Positions 1 to 7,125 of a stretch of 39,915 bases of DNA are shown one piece after another (within the stretch, counting starts at the first letter, position 1; each line of letters opens with the position of its first letter). The notes below the pieces were generated by a model that saw only the letters and a program-made list of their open reading frames with translations, had not been told where the DNA came from and ran no database searches. The position numbers and the translations under genes were made by a program. Source of the DNA: Leucobacter ruminantium (lineage in GTDB: Bacteria > Actinomycetota > Actinomycetes > Actinomycetales > Microbacteriaceae); the NCBI RefSeq assembly GCF_017565705.1, contig NZ_JAGDYL010000021.1:1-39915 (forward strand), read 5' to 3'.

Positions 1-111
1 GCGCGAGATACCCATCGCGGCAGCGATATGGGATTGTTTCCAGCCCTGCTGATGACGTTGAATGATCAATCGCCTACCAGCAGGAGTCAGACGGGCGTTA
101 CGGTGGGTCAC
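1..111 (-). CDS. IS481-family transposase, N-terminal fragment
   Basis: The minus strand from a GTG at 111 encodes 37 residues that run off the window edge: an LTPAGRRLIIQRH segment followed by a helix-turn-helix ending AAAMGISR. This matches the first helix-turn-helix of IS481-type transposases, which bind the element's inverted repeats before a DDE catalytic core. The core lies outside the window, so activity cannot be judged. Family assignment rests on this short N-terminus and on the NCTAGN-like junction at 216-221. Confidence 0.75.
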   Translation of the reverse strand, partial: MTHRNARLTPAGRRLIIQRHQQGWKQSHIAAAMGISR

Positions 112-169
112 GAGAACCTCCGGGAATAGGTGAAGACGTTAGACATCTCCACTAAGCCCGGAGGTTCTC
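112..169. repeat. Inverted repeat in the IS leader
   Basis: GAGAACCTCCGGG at 112-124 is the exact reverse complement of 157-169, separated by 32 nt, immediately upstream of the transposase GTG at 111. In the transposase mRNA the start-proximal arm would sit in a 13-bp stem and could limit translation. It could equally be a transposase-binding repeat. The palindrome is directly seen; its role is inferred. Confidence 0.6.
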
Positions 170-216
170 CTGTTTCACAAGCCCGTCGCTGCTACCAACC
201 TCCTGACCGGGTACAA

Positions 217-1287
217 CTAGCCCCAGTCGGAGAACGGCGCCGATGCCCCGGCCGTCGCACCGCGGTCGGCGGCGAGGGATCGCAGCTCGCCCAGCCGCTC
301 CTCCGCGACGAATACGACGCCGCGCCCTCCGAAGACGCCTGCCACGAGCTCCGTCCGCTGCAGAACTGCGGCGCGCGCGAGCGGCACGAGAGCGGAGCGC
401 TCGACCACGACAGCGCGGAAGACCCCCTCCCCCAGCATGGCCGCCACGTCGCACGGATCGCCCGCGCCCAGCGCCCGCTCGAGCGCGCGGTTCCAGTCGC
501 CCTGCCGCGCCGCCAGTCGCAGCAGCGCGCGATCGGCCTCGACCTCGACGAGGCGCTTGACGTGCACCAGCACCATCGCGCTCAGCGGCCGCTCCGGGTG
601 CTCGGCGATCTCGAGCTCCAGGTCGAGGTCGCCGTTCCGCGCGAGACCGTGGCGGCGCACCCTCAGCGGCGGCGGGGCCGCCTCCCCGGAATCGACCTCC
701 GGCTCAGACCGTCCCGGCGTCGCCCGCCCGGGCGTCGCGGCCTCGGCCGTCAGCAGGCGCCTCCCGCTCGCCCGATCGATCACCGCGACACCGGCGCCGA
801 GCAGTTCGGCGACACCGAGCAGCAGATCCTGAGGGTGCTCCACCGAGGCGGTCAGCCCGTACAGCTTCGCGAGCGTCAGCACATCGGCGGCGCGCAGGCT
901 GTCGGAGGCGGCGGCGACGTGACGGGTGATCGCCGACCACGGCACCTCCGCGTCGGTGCGCAGCAGCGGGAAGTCCAAACGCTCGGCCTCGCGCAGCATG
1001 TCGTCGCTCAGCTCGGCCCCTCCGCCGCGCACGCCGATGCTCGCGCCCGCGATGCCCGCCTCCACGAGCCTTCGCACGAACCCCACCTGGGCCTCCGGGT
1101 CGCGAGGCACGCAGAATCCTACGGTCAGCAGCAGCTCGGCAGGCCCGAGCCACTGCCAGGGCTCCTCGAGCTCGCAGCTGTGCGCCCACACCACGCGGCG
1201 ACCCAGGCCGCCCGCGCCGGCGAGCACCTCGGTTCGCAACGTGTCGATCGCAGCGATCTCGCCGACGGTCAGTCCCGCATCGGCCAT
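217..1287 (-). pseudogene. PucR-family transcriptional regulator, C-terminally truncated
   Basis: The 356-residue product opens with a PucR N-terminal domain (about residues 1-130, with LTVGEIAAIDTL and ELLLTVGFCVP) and continues into the middle domain typical of purine-catabolism regulators. It stops at SAPFSDWG, where family members (about 500 aa) continue to a C-terminal PucR helix-turn-helix. The final 130-150 residues, including the DNA-binding part, are therefore missing. The TAG stop (217-219) lies in the CTAG at the IS junction. A TACATT box (1341-1346, minus strand) is a possible -10 for this gene. Whether the IS created the stop or landed in an already broken gene is unclear. It is divergent from the hydrolase at 1473. 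Confidence 0.75.
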
Positions 1288-1459
1288 GAGTATCGCGCTC
1301 CCTCCCGGCTGCCGGTGCTCCCTCGTGCCGCCTCGAACCCAATGTAGCGCCGGCCGCGCTCCGCACGACCCGGCGCGCCCTCGCCGCGGTTCCGGTCACG
1401 AGAGCGGGAGCGAGCACCGGCGTCGGGATCCCTCGCCGCTCCTCGAGCCCGGAACCGGG

Positions 1460-1465
1460 TAGCCT
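1460..1465 (+). promoter_or_regulatory. Leaderless -10 box for the hydrolase gene
   Basis: TAGCCT lies 7 nt before the ATG at 1473 and no Shine-Dalgarno sequence is visible. This spacing would place the transcript start on the A of the start codon. The same arrangement recurs at other genes here (4402, 10428, 32702, 38127). Confidence 0.6.
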
Positions 1466-1472
1466 TGGCGGC

Positions 1473-2234
1473 ATGAGCGGGAGGGATCGCAGCTACGAAC
1501 GCGGCGGCGTCAAGATGGCCTTCACCGATACCCCGGGGCCCGACACGCAGACCTTCGTGCTCGTGCACGGCATCGGCATGGGTCGCGTGGTCTACGCGGA
1601 GGTCGGCGAGGTGCTCGCTCGGAGGGGCCGCGTGCTGGCCCTCGACCTTCCCGGCTTCGGCGACTCTCCCGAGCCGGGTTCGGCCGCGACACTCGAGGAG
1701 ACCGCGGAGGTCGTCGCCCGATTCGTCCGCGACGAGGCGCACGGACCCGCCGTGCTCGTGGGTCACTCGATGGGCACGCAGATCGTGTCCGAGGTCGCCC
1801 TGCACCACCCCGAGCTCGTCGAGGCGCTCGTGCTCATCGCGCCCACCGTCAACCGCTACGAGCGCACAGCGGCCAGGCAGGCGATGCGGATGGCGCAGGA
1901 CGTCGCGGGCGACGGACCCAAGGTGCTGCTCTTGGGCATGTGGGAGTACGCGAAGACCAGCCCGATCTGGTTCCTGAACAAGCTGCGCTTCATGCTGCGC
2001 CACCGACTCGAGCGCATCTGCCCCGGGATCGACACCCCGACGCTCGTGCTGCGCGGCGAGACCGACCGGGTGTGCCCGCGCCGCTGGGTCTCGGAGGTCG
2101 CCGAGGCGCTTCCGCGCTCCGAGATGCGCGAGATCCCCGGCCGCGGCCACGAGGCGATCATCAAGAGCCCGGAACCCGTGGCGTCGATGATCCTCGACTT
2201 CATCGACGGCGAGGGATCGGTGCGCTCGCGCTGA
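1473..2234 (+). CDS. Alpha/beta-fold hydrolase
   Basis: This 253-residue protein is a single-domain alpha/beta hydrolase, probably cytosolic, of unknown substrate. The oxyanion-hole HGIGMG motif is near residue 32 and the nucleophile elbow GHSMG places Ser99. Asp198 (in RGETDRVCP) and His226 (in GRGHEA) complete a plausible catalytic triad. There is no signal peptide. The ATG at 1473 is preferred because of the TAGCCT box 7 nt upstream, pointing to a leaderless transcript. The gene stands alone, divergent from the truncated pucR and convergent with the AI-2E-family gene. Esterase, lactonase or C-C hydrolase activity are all possible. Confidence 0.85.
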   Translation: MSGRDRSYERGGVKMAFTDTPGPDTQTFVLVHGIGMGRVVYAEVGEVLARRGRVLALDLPGFGDSPEPGSAATLEETAEVVARFVRDEAHGPAVLVGHSMGTQIVSEVALHHPELVEALVLIAPTVNRYERTAARQAMRMAQDVAGDGPKVLLLGMWEYAKTSPIWFLNKLRFMLRHRLERICPGIDTPTLVLRGETDRVCPRRWVSEVAEALPRSEMREIPGRGHEAIIKSPEPVASMILDFIDGEGSVRSR

Positions 2235-2364
2235 TCCCTCGGCGGAGACCCTTCGCCGCACCGCTCATCGCGGGCCCTCGCGCAGAGACCGCTTACGGGC
2301 TTGACGATCCCTCGCCGGCGCCGCGACCCCTCACCCGCTCCGCGCTCCCGGCCCGCCGATCGTG

Positions 2365-3534
2365 TCAGCTCTTGTTCTCCGACGTGACGCGGACTCCGGC
2401 GACGATAGGTGCGACCCGTCCCTCCGGGGCCTCGGTCTTCCGGTCCTGAGCGGGGAAGACCACCTTCTGCACGATGATGATGAGGCTCGCGGCGATAGGG
2501 ATCGCGACCAGTGCGCCGAGCACGCCGCCCAACGCGCCGCCCGCGACCGCCGCGATCACCACCAGAGCGCCCGGAACCGCCACCGCGCGACTCATGATGC
2601 GAGGGCTCAGAACATATGCCTCGATCTGCATGTACACGAGATAGTAGATCGCGGCGATGAGGGCGGTGGTCGGGGACTCGATTAGGCAGGCGAGGGAGAT
2701 GACGATCGAGGCCGACAGGGTTCCGACGAGCGGGATGAGCGAACCGATGAAGGCGATGAGGGCGAGCAGCGCCGGGAGCGGAGCCCGGATGATGCTCAGC
2801 ATGATCAGGCTCAGCACGCCGTTGATGAGGGCCAGACTCATCTGGCCGATCACGTATCGGCCGACGGCCCCCGAGACGTCCTCCAGCAGTTCCCGGAAGC
2901 GTGGGCGCTGATACGCCGGCACGAACCGGACGGCGAGGCGCTTCATGCCTCGCAGCGACCCCATGAAGTAGAGGGTGAGGATGAGCACGATCGTGATGCC
3001 CGTGACACCCCCGGCGATGCCGGCGCCCACGGCCACCAGCCCACCGCCGATCTGGCCGATATTGCTCGGATCCTGCAGGAACTTCAGCGCGCTCGCGACC
3101 GCATCGTCGAAGTTGGAGCCGAACTGCGCGGTGAGCTGTCGGTACCACTCGCTCGCCATGACGTCATCGACCACCTGCGGAGCGCTCTGCACGAGGTTCG
3201 AGATCTGCTTCACCAGTACCGGCACGATCGCCAGCACGATCCCGGCGAAGGCGAGCAGCACCACGATCACCACGATGGCCACCGCCGCCGGACGCGGCAG
3301 CCTCCGCTCGATGCGGGAGACGATGGGATCGAGACCCAGCGCGAGGAAGAGGGCCACGCCGGTGTAGACGAGCACCGTGGCGAGCTGCCCGATGATCGAG
3401 CCGATGAGCAGTGCGACGAGCACGCCGAGCGCTCCGAGCAGGCCGAAGGTGAAGGGGTTGATCCTGAAGCGGTCGGGGTGGGCGTCAGGCGACCGGGTCT
3501 CCCGGATCGCCGCAGCGGAACTCTTCATGCGCAT
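2365..3534 (-). CDS. AI-2E family transporter (UPF0118 membrane protein)
   Basis: The 389-residue integral membrane protein has paired hydrophobic helices near the N-terminus (GLLGALGVLVALLIG, then TVLVYTGVALFLALGL), a soluble middle segment rich in Q/N, and a C-terminal bundle with EAYVLSPRIMSRAVAVPG. That order is typical of the AI-2E/PF01594 family. Members have been linked to autoinducer-2 export or Na+/H+ exchange, so the substrate here is open. The upstream ORF extends to 3576, but the ATG at 3534 has GAGG 7 nt before it and is preferred; a second ATG lies at 3528. It is monocistronic and convergent with the hydrolase. The 130-bp convergent gap shows no clear hairpin but carries two GATCCCTC octamers. 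Confidence 0.88.
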   Translation of the reverse strand: MRMKSSAAAIRETRSPDAHPDRFRINPFTFGLLGALGVLVALLIGSIIGQLATVLVYTGVALFLALGLDPIVSRIERRLPRPAAVAIVVIVVLLAFAGIVLAIVPVLVKQISNLVQSAPQVVDDVMASEWYRQLTAQFGSNFDDAVASALKFLQDPSNIGQIGGGLVAVGAGIAGGVTGITIVLILTLYFMGSLRGMKRLAVRFVPAYQRPRFRELLEDVSGAVGRYVIGQMSLALINGVLSLIMLSIIRAPLPALLALIAFIGSLIPLVGTLSASIVISLACLIESPTTALIAAIYYLVYMQIEAYVLSPRIMSRAVAVPGALVVIAAVAGGALGGVLGALVAIPIAASLIIIVQKVVFPAQDRKTEAPEGRVAPIVAGVRVTSENKS

Positions 3535-3688
3535 CTCACTACCTCGGCCTTTCACCCGTTGCGCCCAGTCGACCACTCGCGCGGATGCGGGTCAAGTGCT
3601 TGACGCGGGGTGCCCGGGGTGCCGTCGTGTGTGATGGGGCGTTTGCGGCTGAGCTGCTGCGCAGCGCTGGTGCGCTCGCTCGCTCGCG

Positions 3689-3985
3689 CTACCAGTCCTG
3701 CCGGAAGGCGAACCGGCCGTCGACGAAGACGTCGATGTATGCCGCGCCGCCGTCGATGAGCTGCTGGGCGATGAACCGCACCGAGACCATGTGCTTCTCG
3801 TGGACGCCGACCTCCAGGTCGAAGACGTTCGGCATGAGGATGCCCAGGTTTCCACCGCTGTCGATCACGACGACCCCGTCGACGCTGATCGTCACGCGGT
3901 GGCGGATCCCGGCCACGCTCACGGCGACGTCGTGCCGTTCGTGCGCGCCGACGCTGAAGGTGAAAGCCGTGGCCATGGGCTCCAC
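3689..3985 (-). CDS. Small protein with an internal two-fold repeat, unknown function
   Basis: The 98-residue product is predicted beta-rich. Two halves are alike: VGAHERHDVAVSV, then a strand and VDGVVVID; followed by VGVHEKHMVSVRF, then a strand and VDGRFAFRQDW. This looks like a tandem duplication of a roughly 45-residue beta unit. There is no signal peptide or membrane segment. GTG at 3985 and ATG at 3976 are both possible starts; neither has a strong ribosome-binding site. No catalytic motif is visible and I do not recognise the family. It stands alone between the AI-2E-family gene and the integrated element. The regular hydrophobic pattern supports real coding. Confidence 0.6.
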   Translation of the reverse strand: MEPMATAFTFSVGAHERHDVAVSVAGIRHRVTISVDGVVVIDSGGNLGILMPNVFDLEVGVHEKHMVSVRFIAQQLIDGGAAYIDVFVDGRFAFRQDW

Positions 3986-4046
3986 TCAACCACACATCTC
4001 AATCACACATCGGAGAGCGACGCTCGAGCGCGTCCACCCCTCGGCC

Positions 4047-4105
4047 GCAATGACGCAGTAGTGGGGCCGAAAGACGCCCCCCTTCCCCATCTACTGCGTC
4101 ATTGC
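4047..4105. terminator. Intergenic palindrome with 15-bp perfect arms
   Basis: GCAATGACGCAGTAG at 4047-4061 pairs exactly with 4091-4105 around a 29-nt loop that also contains pairing G and C runs. There is no T-tract. It lies upstream of the 98-residue gene and outside the integrated element. The shape matches the palindrome at 31030-31086, although the sequence differs. Either a bidirectional terminator or a REP-like element is plausible. The surrounding stretch 3986-4225 holds only this palindrome, a REP-like sequence near 4124-4155 and the hairpin at 4184. Confidence 0.55.
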
Positions 4106-4183
4106 CGGGAGACGAGGGTGGTTTTCGAATCGGCTTCGTCTCGCTCAACCGGCGGAGGGGCACACGACCCTCCGCAAACATGG

Positions 4184-4220
4184 AAAGCCCGGCCAGAAAC
4201 TTGTTCTGACCGGGCTTTTT
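4184..4220 (-). terminator. Rho-independent terminator, ancestral to tRNA-Tyr
   Basis: The stem 4184-4198 pairs with 4204-4218 with one mismatch, and A/T runs flank both sides. It sits 6 nt outside attL. Before the element integrated, this hairpin would have lain just downstream of the 3' end of the minus-strand tRNA-Tyr. It is therefore most simply the original tRNA terminator, now 8.1 kb away from its gene. Confidence 0.7.
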
Positions 4221-4225
4221 CTCCG

Positions 4226-4247
4226 GTGGCGGGTGAGGGATTCGAAC
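4226..4247. other. attL, 22-bp integration repeat
   Basis: This copy is identical to 12322-12343 and diverges at once on both sides. It corresponds to the displaced 3' end of tRNA-Tyr; the remaining tRNA sequence is not present here. Host DNA with the old terminator lies to the left and element DNA to the right. Confidence 0.85.
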
Positions 4248-4335
4248 TCGCGAGGGTACAAGAACTTGGGATGGCACTCGACCACCTGAAAACGCATGAT
4301 TTCAACGATCTGCGAGGGTCAATCTGTGGATAACT

Positions 4336-4368
4336 GCACCGACCTACAGGCGGTTACCTGGTCGGTGC
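4336..4368. repeat. Hairpin near attL
   Basis: GCACCGACC at 4336-4344 pairs with GGTCGGTGC at 4360-4368, with a 15-nt loop that can add three more pairs. It overlaps the first base pairs of the tandem GCCCCAT sites. It could insulate element genes from host transcription or be part of the recombination site. No T-run is present. Confidence 0.5.
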
Positions 4369-4385
4369 CCCATCGTTTGCCCCAT
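4367..4385 (+). promoter_or_regulatory. Left candidate integrase arm sites, GCCCCAT-N5-GCCCCAT
   Basis: Two direct GCCCCAT heptamers start at 4367 and 4379. The same pair, with the same 12-nt period and orientation, occurs at 12241-12259 beside the other att site. Paired repeats flanking the core are the expected layout for arm-type binding by a tyrosine integrase with an N-terminal arm-binding domain. Confidence 0.65.
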
Positions 4386-4401
4386 GAGCAGCTCAACATC
4401 G

Positions 4402-4407
4402 TAGGCT
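4402..4407 (+). promoter_or_regulatory. Leaderless -10 box for the 90-residue gene
   Basis: TAGGCT lies 6 nt before the ATG at 4414, with no Shine-Dalgarno sequence between. This suggests a short autonomous transcription unit beside attL. Confidence 0.5.
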
Positions 4408-4413
4408 GACGGC

Positions 4414-4686
4414 ATGGCACTGAAACCACCCAACTTTCAATGGCTCGGCTTCACCGAAGAACAGATTGAGCTACTGGACTTCACTGACTTTATTGGGAAC
4501 AACGGGTGGGCCCGCAACTCTCAAACCGAAGAAGTCATGCCGAATCACCTCAATGACTGCGCAGAGGCCAATCTAGGTATCGACAGAATCGTTGAGGCTA
4601 TGAAAGCTATCGGCTACACGAGAGATGATCTGCACATGCTTAGAAGGTGGGAATCTAAACGCACCACGGGCAAGTTCGGAAAATAG
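4414..4686 (+). CDS. Small unknown protein at the left end of the element
   Basis: A 90-residue soluble protein with an acidic first half (WLGFTEEQIELLDFTDFIG) and a basic C-terminus (RRWESKRTTGKFGK). I do not recognise it. GC content is visibly lower than in the host, which fits cargo or satellite DNA. The start follows a TAGGCT box at leaderless spacing. It is transcribed away from attL, opposite to the structural operon, in the position where satellites often carry accessory genes. Nothing in the sequence shows its activity. Confidence 0.6.
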   Translation: MALKPPNFQWLGFTEEQIELLDFTDFIGNNGWARNSQTEEVMPNHLNDCAEANLGIDRIVEAMKAIGYTRDDLHMLRRWESKRTTGKFGK

Positions 4687-4853
4687 AAATCTCGCTCAGC
4701 GAGCCGACCACGCTGGATTCGGGAACTGAAAAAAACGAGATTTCCGCACGCATATCCGTGTTTGTTAGCCCCGTCGGTCCTTGGTGGGGTGCGAGGGGAA
4801 GTCCCCCCGGTGGTGTCAGCCGAGGGCGCCGGGCCGCGTACTATGCTCCCGCT
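4687..4853. other. Non-coding gap with inverted repeats
   Basis: GAAATCTCG at 4686-4694 pairs with CGAGATTTC at 4736-4744. An A-run (4729-4735) precedes the right arm, so the structure may terminate the 90-residue gene or the convergent 184-residue gene. Further on, a G/C-rich stretch (about 4780-4835) contains GGGGAAGTCCCC. A satellite needs a packaging site and this GC-rich palindrome is one place to look, but I see no direct support for that. Confidence 0.4.
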
Positions 4854-5408
4854 CTACTTAAGGTCGCTAGCGAGCACGGCGCGCGCGGCTAGCTCGAGCT
4901 CCAGGATCGCTTGGGTGAAGTCGTCCTGTTTCCTCTCGACATACGCGACCCTTGCGGCTGCGAGATGAAGTTCTTCTTCGCGCGCGTTCAGCTCAGCTTC
5001 TAACTCTTCGCTCGCGAATGCCAGCTCATCATCGAGCTGCTCTAGCGCGCTTGATATTCTCTCGTCTCTGATCGTGATTTGTGCGCGTGAAATATTGCTC
5101 GCGGCTTCACGCTGGAATGTCCAGAGTTCCTTCATCGGCTCGCTGTCGATTCGCTCCTTCACAAACTCTCGAACCTGCTCGCGTGGTAGCTGGGCGATGA
5201 TGCGTAGATACGCGAACTGCATTTGAGAATACCGCTTGAGCGCGGTGAGGGTTTGAGCGAGCAGTTCGACTTGTTCTTGACGGCGCTGCTCGGCTCTTTC
5301 GTTCTCGGCTTTGCTCTTGTCAGCGCGAGTGGTGACAACGGGGCCAGCCACTGCACCTATCACCGTCGCCACCATTCCGATAATGGCTACAACACCTGTC
5401 TCCGTCAT
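4854..5408 (-). CDS. Membrane-anchored coiled-coil protein, unknown function
   Basis: The 184-residue product starts with a single hydrophobic helix (about residues 6-27, VVAIIGMVATVIGAVAGPVV) and then changes to long charged helices. The heptad-rich stretches ERAEQRRQEQVELLAQTL and, near the C-terminus, LEQLDDELAFASEELEAEL predict coiled coil. The expected topology is N-terminal anchor with a cytoplasmic or peripheral helical body. Upstream, TATGAT lies 6 nt before the ATG, suggesting its own leaderless promoter. The terminator at 5436-5472 separates it from the capsid operon. Such attachment-end membrane proteins in phage elements are often superinfection or defence factors, but this is inference from position only. 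Confidence 0.65.
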   Translation of the reverse strand: MTETGVVAIIGMVATVIGAVAGPVVTTRADKSKAENERAEQRRQEQVELLAQTLTALKRYSQMQFAYLRIIAQLPREQVREFVKERIDSEPMKELWTFQREAASNISRAQITIRDERISSALEQLDDELAFASEELEAELNAREEELHLAAARVAYVERKQDDFTQAILELELAARAVLASDLK

Positions 5409-5435
5409 TCCTTGATCATATGGTGCAGGCAGACT

Positions 5436-5472
5436 GAAGGCCCGCCGCTCAGGAGGGAAGCAACGGGCCTTC
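5436..5472 (-). terminator. Terminator of the capsid operon
   Basis: GAAGGCCCG at 5436-5444 pairs with CGGGCCTTC at 5464-5472 across a 19-nt loop. It starts 14 nt after the capsid stop codon on the minus strand. There is no long T-run. Confidence 0.6.
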
Positions 5473-5485
5473 GGGGTCTATGTGG

Positions 5486-6346
5486 TTAGTCCTCGTCAAC
5501 AGTCGGTGCGGTGACGGTGAACTTGCCGACGCGGTTGGGGCGGACGAGGTTCCAGCCGATGCGCCAGGTTGCGCGGAGCGCTACTCCGTCGGTGGTGAAG
5601 TAGGCGGACTCGTCGGTGGCGACGTTCACCGGGCCGACGGCAGAGGCTACTGCTGACTGGTCGACGACGAGGCCACTGTTCGCGGTGAGCGCGTTGGACA
5701 CAGTGACGGGCAGGTCGAGGAGCATCTTCTGGGCGTCGTTAGTGCCTGCGCCGAGGATGGTGAGTTCGGAACCGGTGGCGGTCTTGAACTTGCGCAGCGA
5801 CGCCCATGCGAGCGGGTCGAGGATGATCCCGGTGGGAGTGCCGCCATTGGATTCCAGCTGGGCCAGGAGGTCAACGAGAGCGTCGAGATTGCCGTCTACC
5901 GCTCCACCGTTCTCGATGCCACTGATGTTGAGGATACCGGCAGGGGGTGCGACTGCGGGGCTCACGGGTGCAGTCTGGGTGAGGAAGGCCTGGTCTGCCT
6001 TCTTCATGATCGCGCGCTGCACGGACTGGGAAAGCTCGCCTGCGGTGCCGTCCTGCCGGTACTGCTCGTTGCTGATGCGCACGAGCTGGGTGACCTTCGC
6101 CGTGTAGACGAGCACCTCGTCAAGACCGGGGTCAGCCTCGGGGATCTCTGCGCCTTCGGCGGTGAACTGGGCGGTGTCGTCGGTGACGTATGCGACACGC
6201 AGCGCGGGGGCGTCTCCCTCGATCACGCCGCCGATGGTCGAGTGCTGAAGGATCAGCGCGTCAGGCACCGCGTCCGCGGGATTGAAGATGTTCTTGTCCG
6301 GCGCCCATGCCTTCGAGCTGTTGAGCGTGGTCTGAGTTGCAGCCAT
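5486..6346 (-). CDS. HK97-type phage major capsid protein
   Basis: The 286-residue protein carries features of the HK97-fold Phage_capsid family. AEGAEIPEADP and VLVYTAKVTQLVRISNEQ match the E-loop and P-domain start, a spine helix follows (LSQSVQRAIMKKADQAFL), and PTGIILDPLAWASLRKF and VTVSNALTANSGLVVDQS form the A-domain. The C-terminus RIGWNLVRPNRVGKFTV is typical. The N-terminus lacks the long delta domain, consistent with a separate scaffold gene directly upstream and no protease. An upstream TTG (6391) extends the frame, but the ATG at 6346 has AAAGG close before it and is preferred. It is the last gene of the minus-strand operon. It is the only virion structural protein I recognise in the element. 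Confidence 0.85.
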   Translation of the reverse strand: MAATQTTLNSSKAWAPDKNIFNPADAVPDALILQHSTIGGVIEGDAPALRVAYVTDDTAQFTAEGAEIPEADPGLDEVLVYTAKVTQLVRISNEQYRQDGTAGELSQSVQRAIMKKADQAFLTQTAPVSPAVAPPAGILNISGIENGGAVDGNLDALVDLLAQLESNGGTPTGIILDPLAWASLRKFKTATGSELTILGAGTNDAQKMLLDLPVTVSNALTANSGLVVDQSAVASAVGPVNVATDESAYFTTDGVALRATWRIGWNLVRPNRVGKFTVTAPTVDED

Positions 6347-6359
6347 GATGTCTGCCTTT

Positions 6360-6421
6360 CCGGTGGCCGGAGAAATAGTAAAGGCCACCAAACGAAATCG
6401 AGTAGATTTTCGCCGGTGGCC
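6360..6421 (-). promoter_or_regulatory. Capsid leader with mutually exclusive hairpins
   Basis: CCGGTGGCC occurs at 6360-6368 and again at 6413-6421. Between them, GGCCACC (6383-6389) can pair with either copy. In the mRNA the start-proximal copy directly adjoins the AAAGG ribosome-binding site. Pairing with one copy or the other could therefore hide or free the capsid start. Confidence 0.5.
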
Positions 6422-6529
6422 TCGGGCCTTCCCGGTTGCCCTGCGAGGGCGTGCGGTGAGGTGGTGCTGGTCACGGACCGGGGCAGAACCTCTTCTACGA
6501 TTCTACCCCAGTCCACTGACATTTGCTCG

Positions 6530-7123
6530 CTACTTGCGGGGCTTGAACGCGTTGGTGAACTTCGGCCCGACCTCGGGCTCGTCGTAGGGGTTGCTGCCAC
6601 CGCGGAGCTTGGCGCGGGGCTGCATACTGCGCAGTTCTTCGCCGGCCTTGTGGAACATGTAGGGCTTCGCCTCGTACAGCTCCTCGAAGAACGCCTTCAC
6701 CGCGTTCGTGTCGATGGTGAGCCCCGTGAATGCTGCGCTGGGGAGGGTCACGTCAGCGAGCGCTGCGGGGTGGAGCTTGAGGGTTCCGTCTGCGCTGCTG
6801 ATGGTGTGCTTATCGAGGTCGCGCGCGAGGAGCATTCGGCGGGCCTGATCGAGTTCATTACGTAGCTGATCGCGTTCGGTTTCGGTGGCGCGGAGCTGTC
6901 GCCGGTACTTCGCGGCCTCGCTGCTTGCGCGAGTGGGTGTGCTCTCGCTCTCCGCATTCTCCTGATCGTGGCCCTGATCTTCCGGGATGTGATCGTCTGC
7001 CTGCTCGGTTCCTGCGGGCGTAGCCTGCTGGGCTTCCTCGTAGCGGTCCTGGATCTGCTCCTTCGCCTCATCAATGGTCATGCCCTCGGGGGCGTTTGTC
7101 GTGTTCTCAACTGCTGCACTCAT
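6530..7123 (-). CDS. Putative capsid scaffolding protein
   Basis: A 197-residue acidic, highly charged protein with a glutamate/glutamine-rich N-terminal half (about residues 15-70). A coiled coil follows (about 70-105, KYRRQLRATETERDQLRNELDQARRML is its core). The C-terminal region is more ordered and ends in a basic tail (KFTNAFKPRK). This order, together with the position immediately upstream of the capsid gene, is what phage scaffolds of the Gp20-like type show. In that role it would bind capsid subunits through its C-terminus and leave the shell after assembly. ATG at 7123 has AAAGGA upstream; the open frame extending to 7543 is a shadow of the neighbour. The assignment is by architecture and position, not by a specific motif. 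Confidence 0.7.
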   Translation of the reverse strand: MSAAVENTTNAPEGMTIDEAKEQIQDRYEEAQQATPAGTEQADDHIPEDQGHDQENAESESTPTRASSEAAKYRRQLRATETERDQLRNELDQARRMLLARDLDKHTISSADGTLKLHPAALADVTLPSAAFTGLTIDTNAVKAFFEELYEAKPYMFHKAGEELRSMQPRAKLRGGSNPYDEPEVGPKFTNAFKPRK

Positions 7124-7125
7124 GG

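Larger units (their letters stand above)
1..215 (-). mobile_element. End of an IS481-family insertion sequence
   Basis: The transposase start, a non-coding leader and a terminal sequence reading TGTACCCGGTCAGG on the minus strand (from 215 inward) make up the IS end. It abuts ACTAGC (216-221), which fits NCTAGN, the target preference described for IS481. The rest of the element lies left of the window. Because IS copies collapse in short-read assemblies, this is probably also where the contig broke. The exact boundary is inferred, since the second end is not visible. Confidence 0.65.

Noticed and set aside
4231..4241. GTGAGGGATTC in the att core resembles the GAGGGATC octamer
   Set aside because: It is one base off and is explained by the conserved tRNA T-loop sequence.
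4780..4835. GC-rich palindrome considered as a cos/pac packaging site
   Set aside because: Position is suitable, but there is no terminase or HNH gene nearby and no repeat of the motif to support the call.
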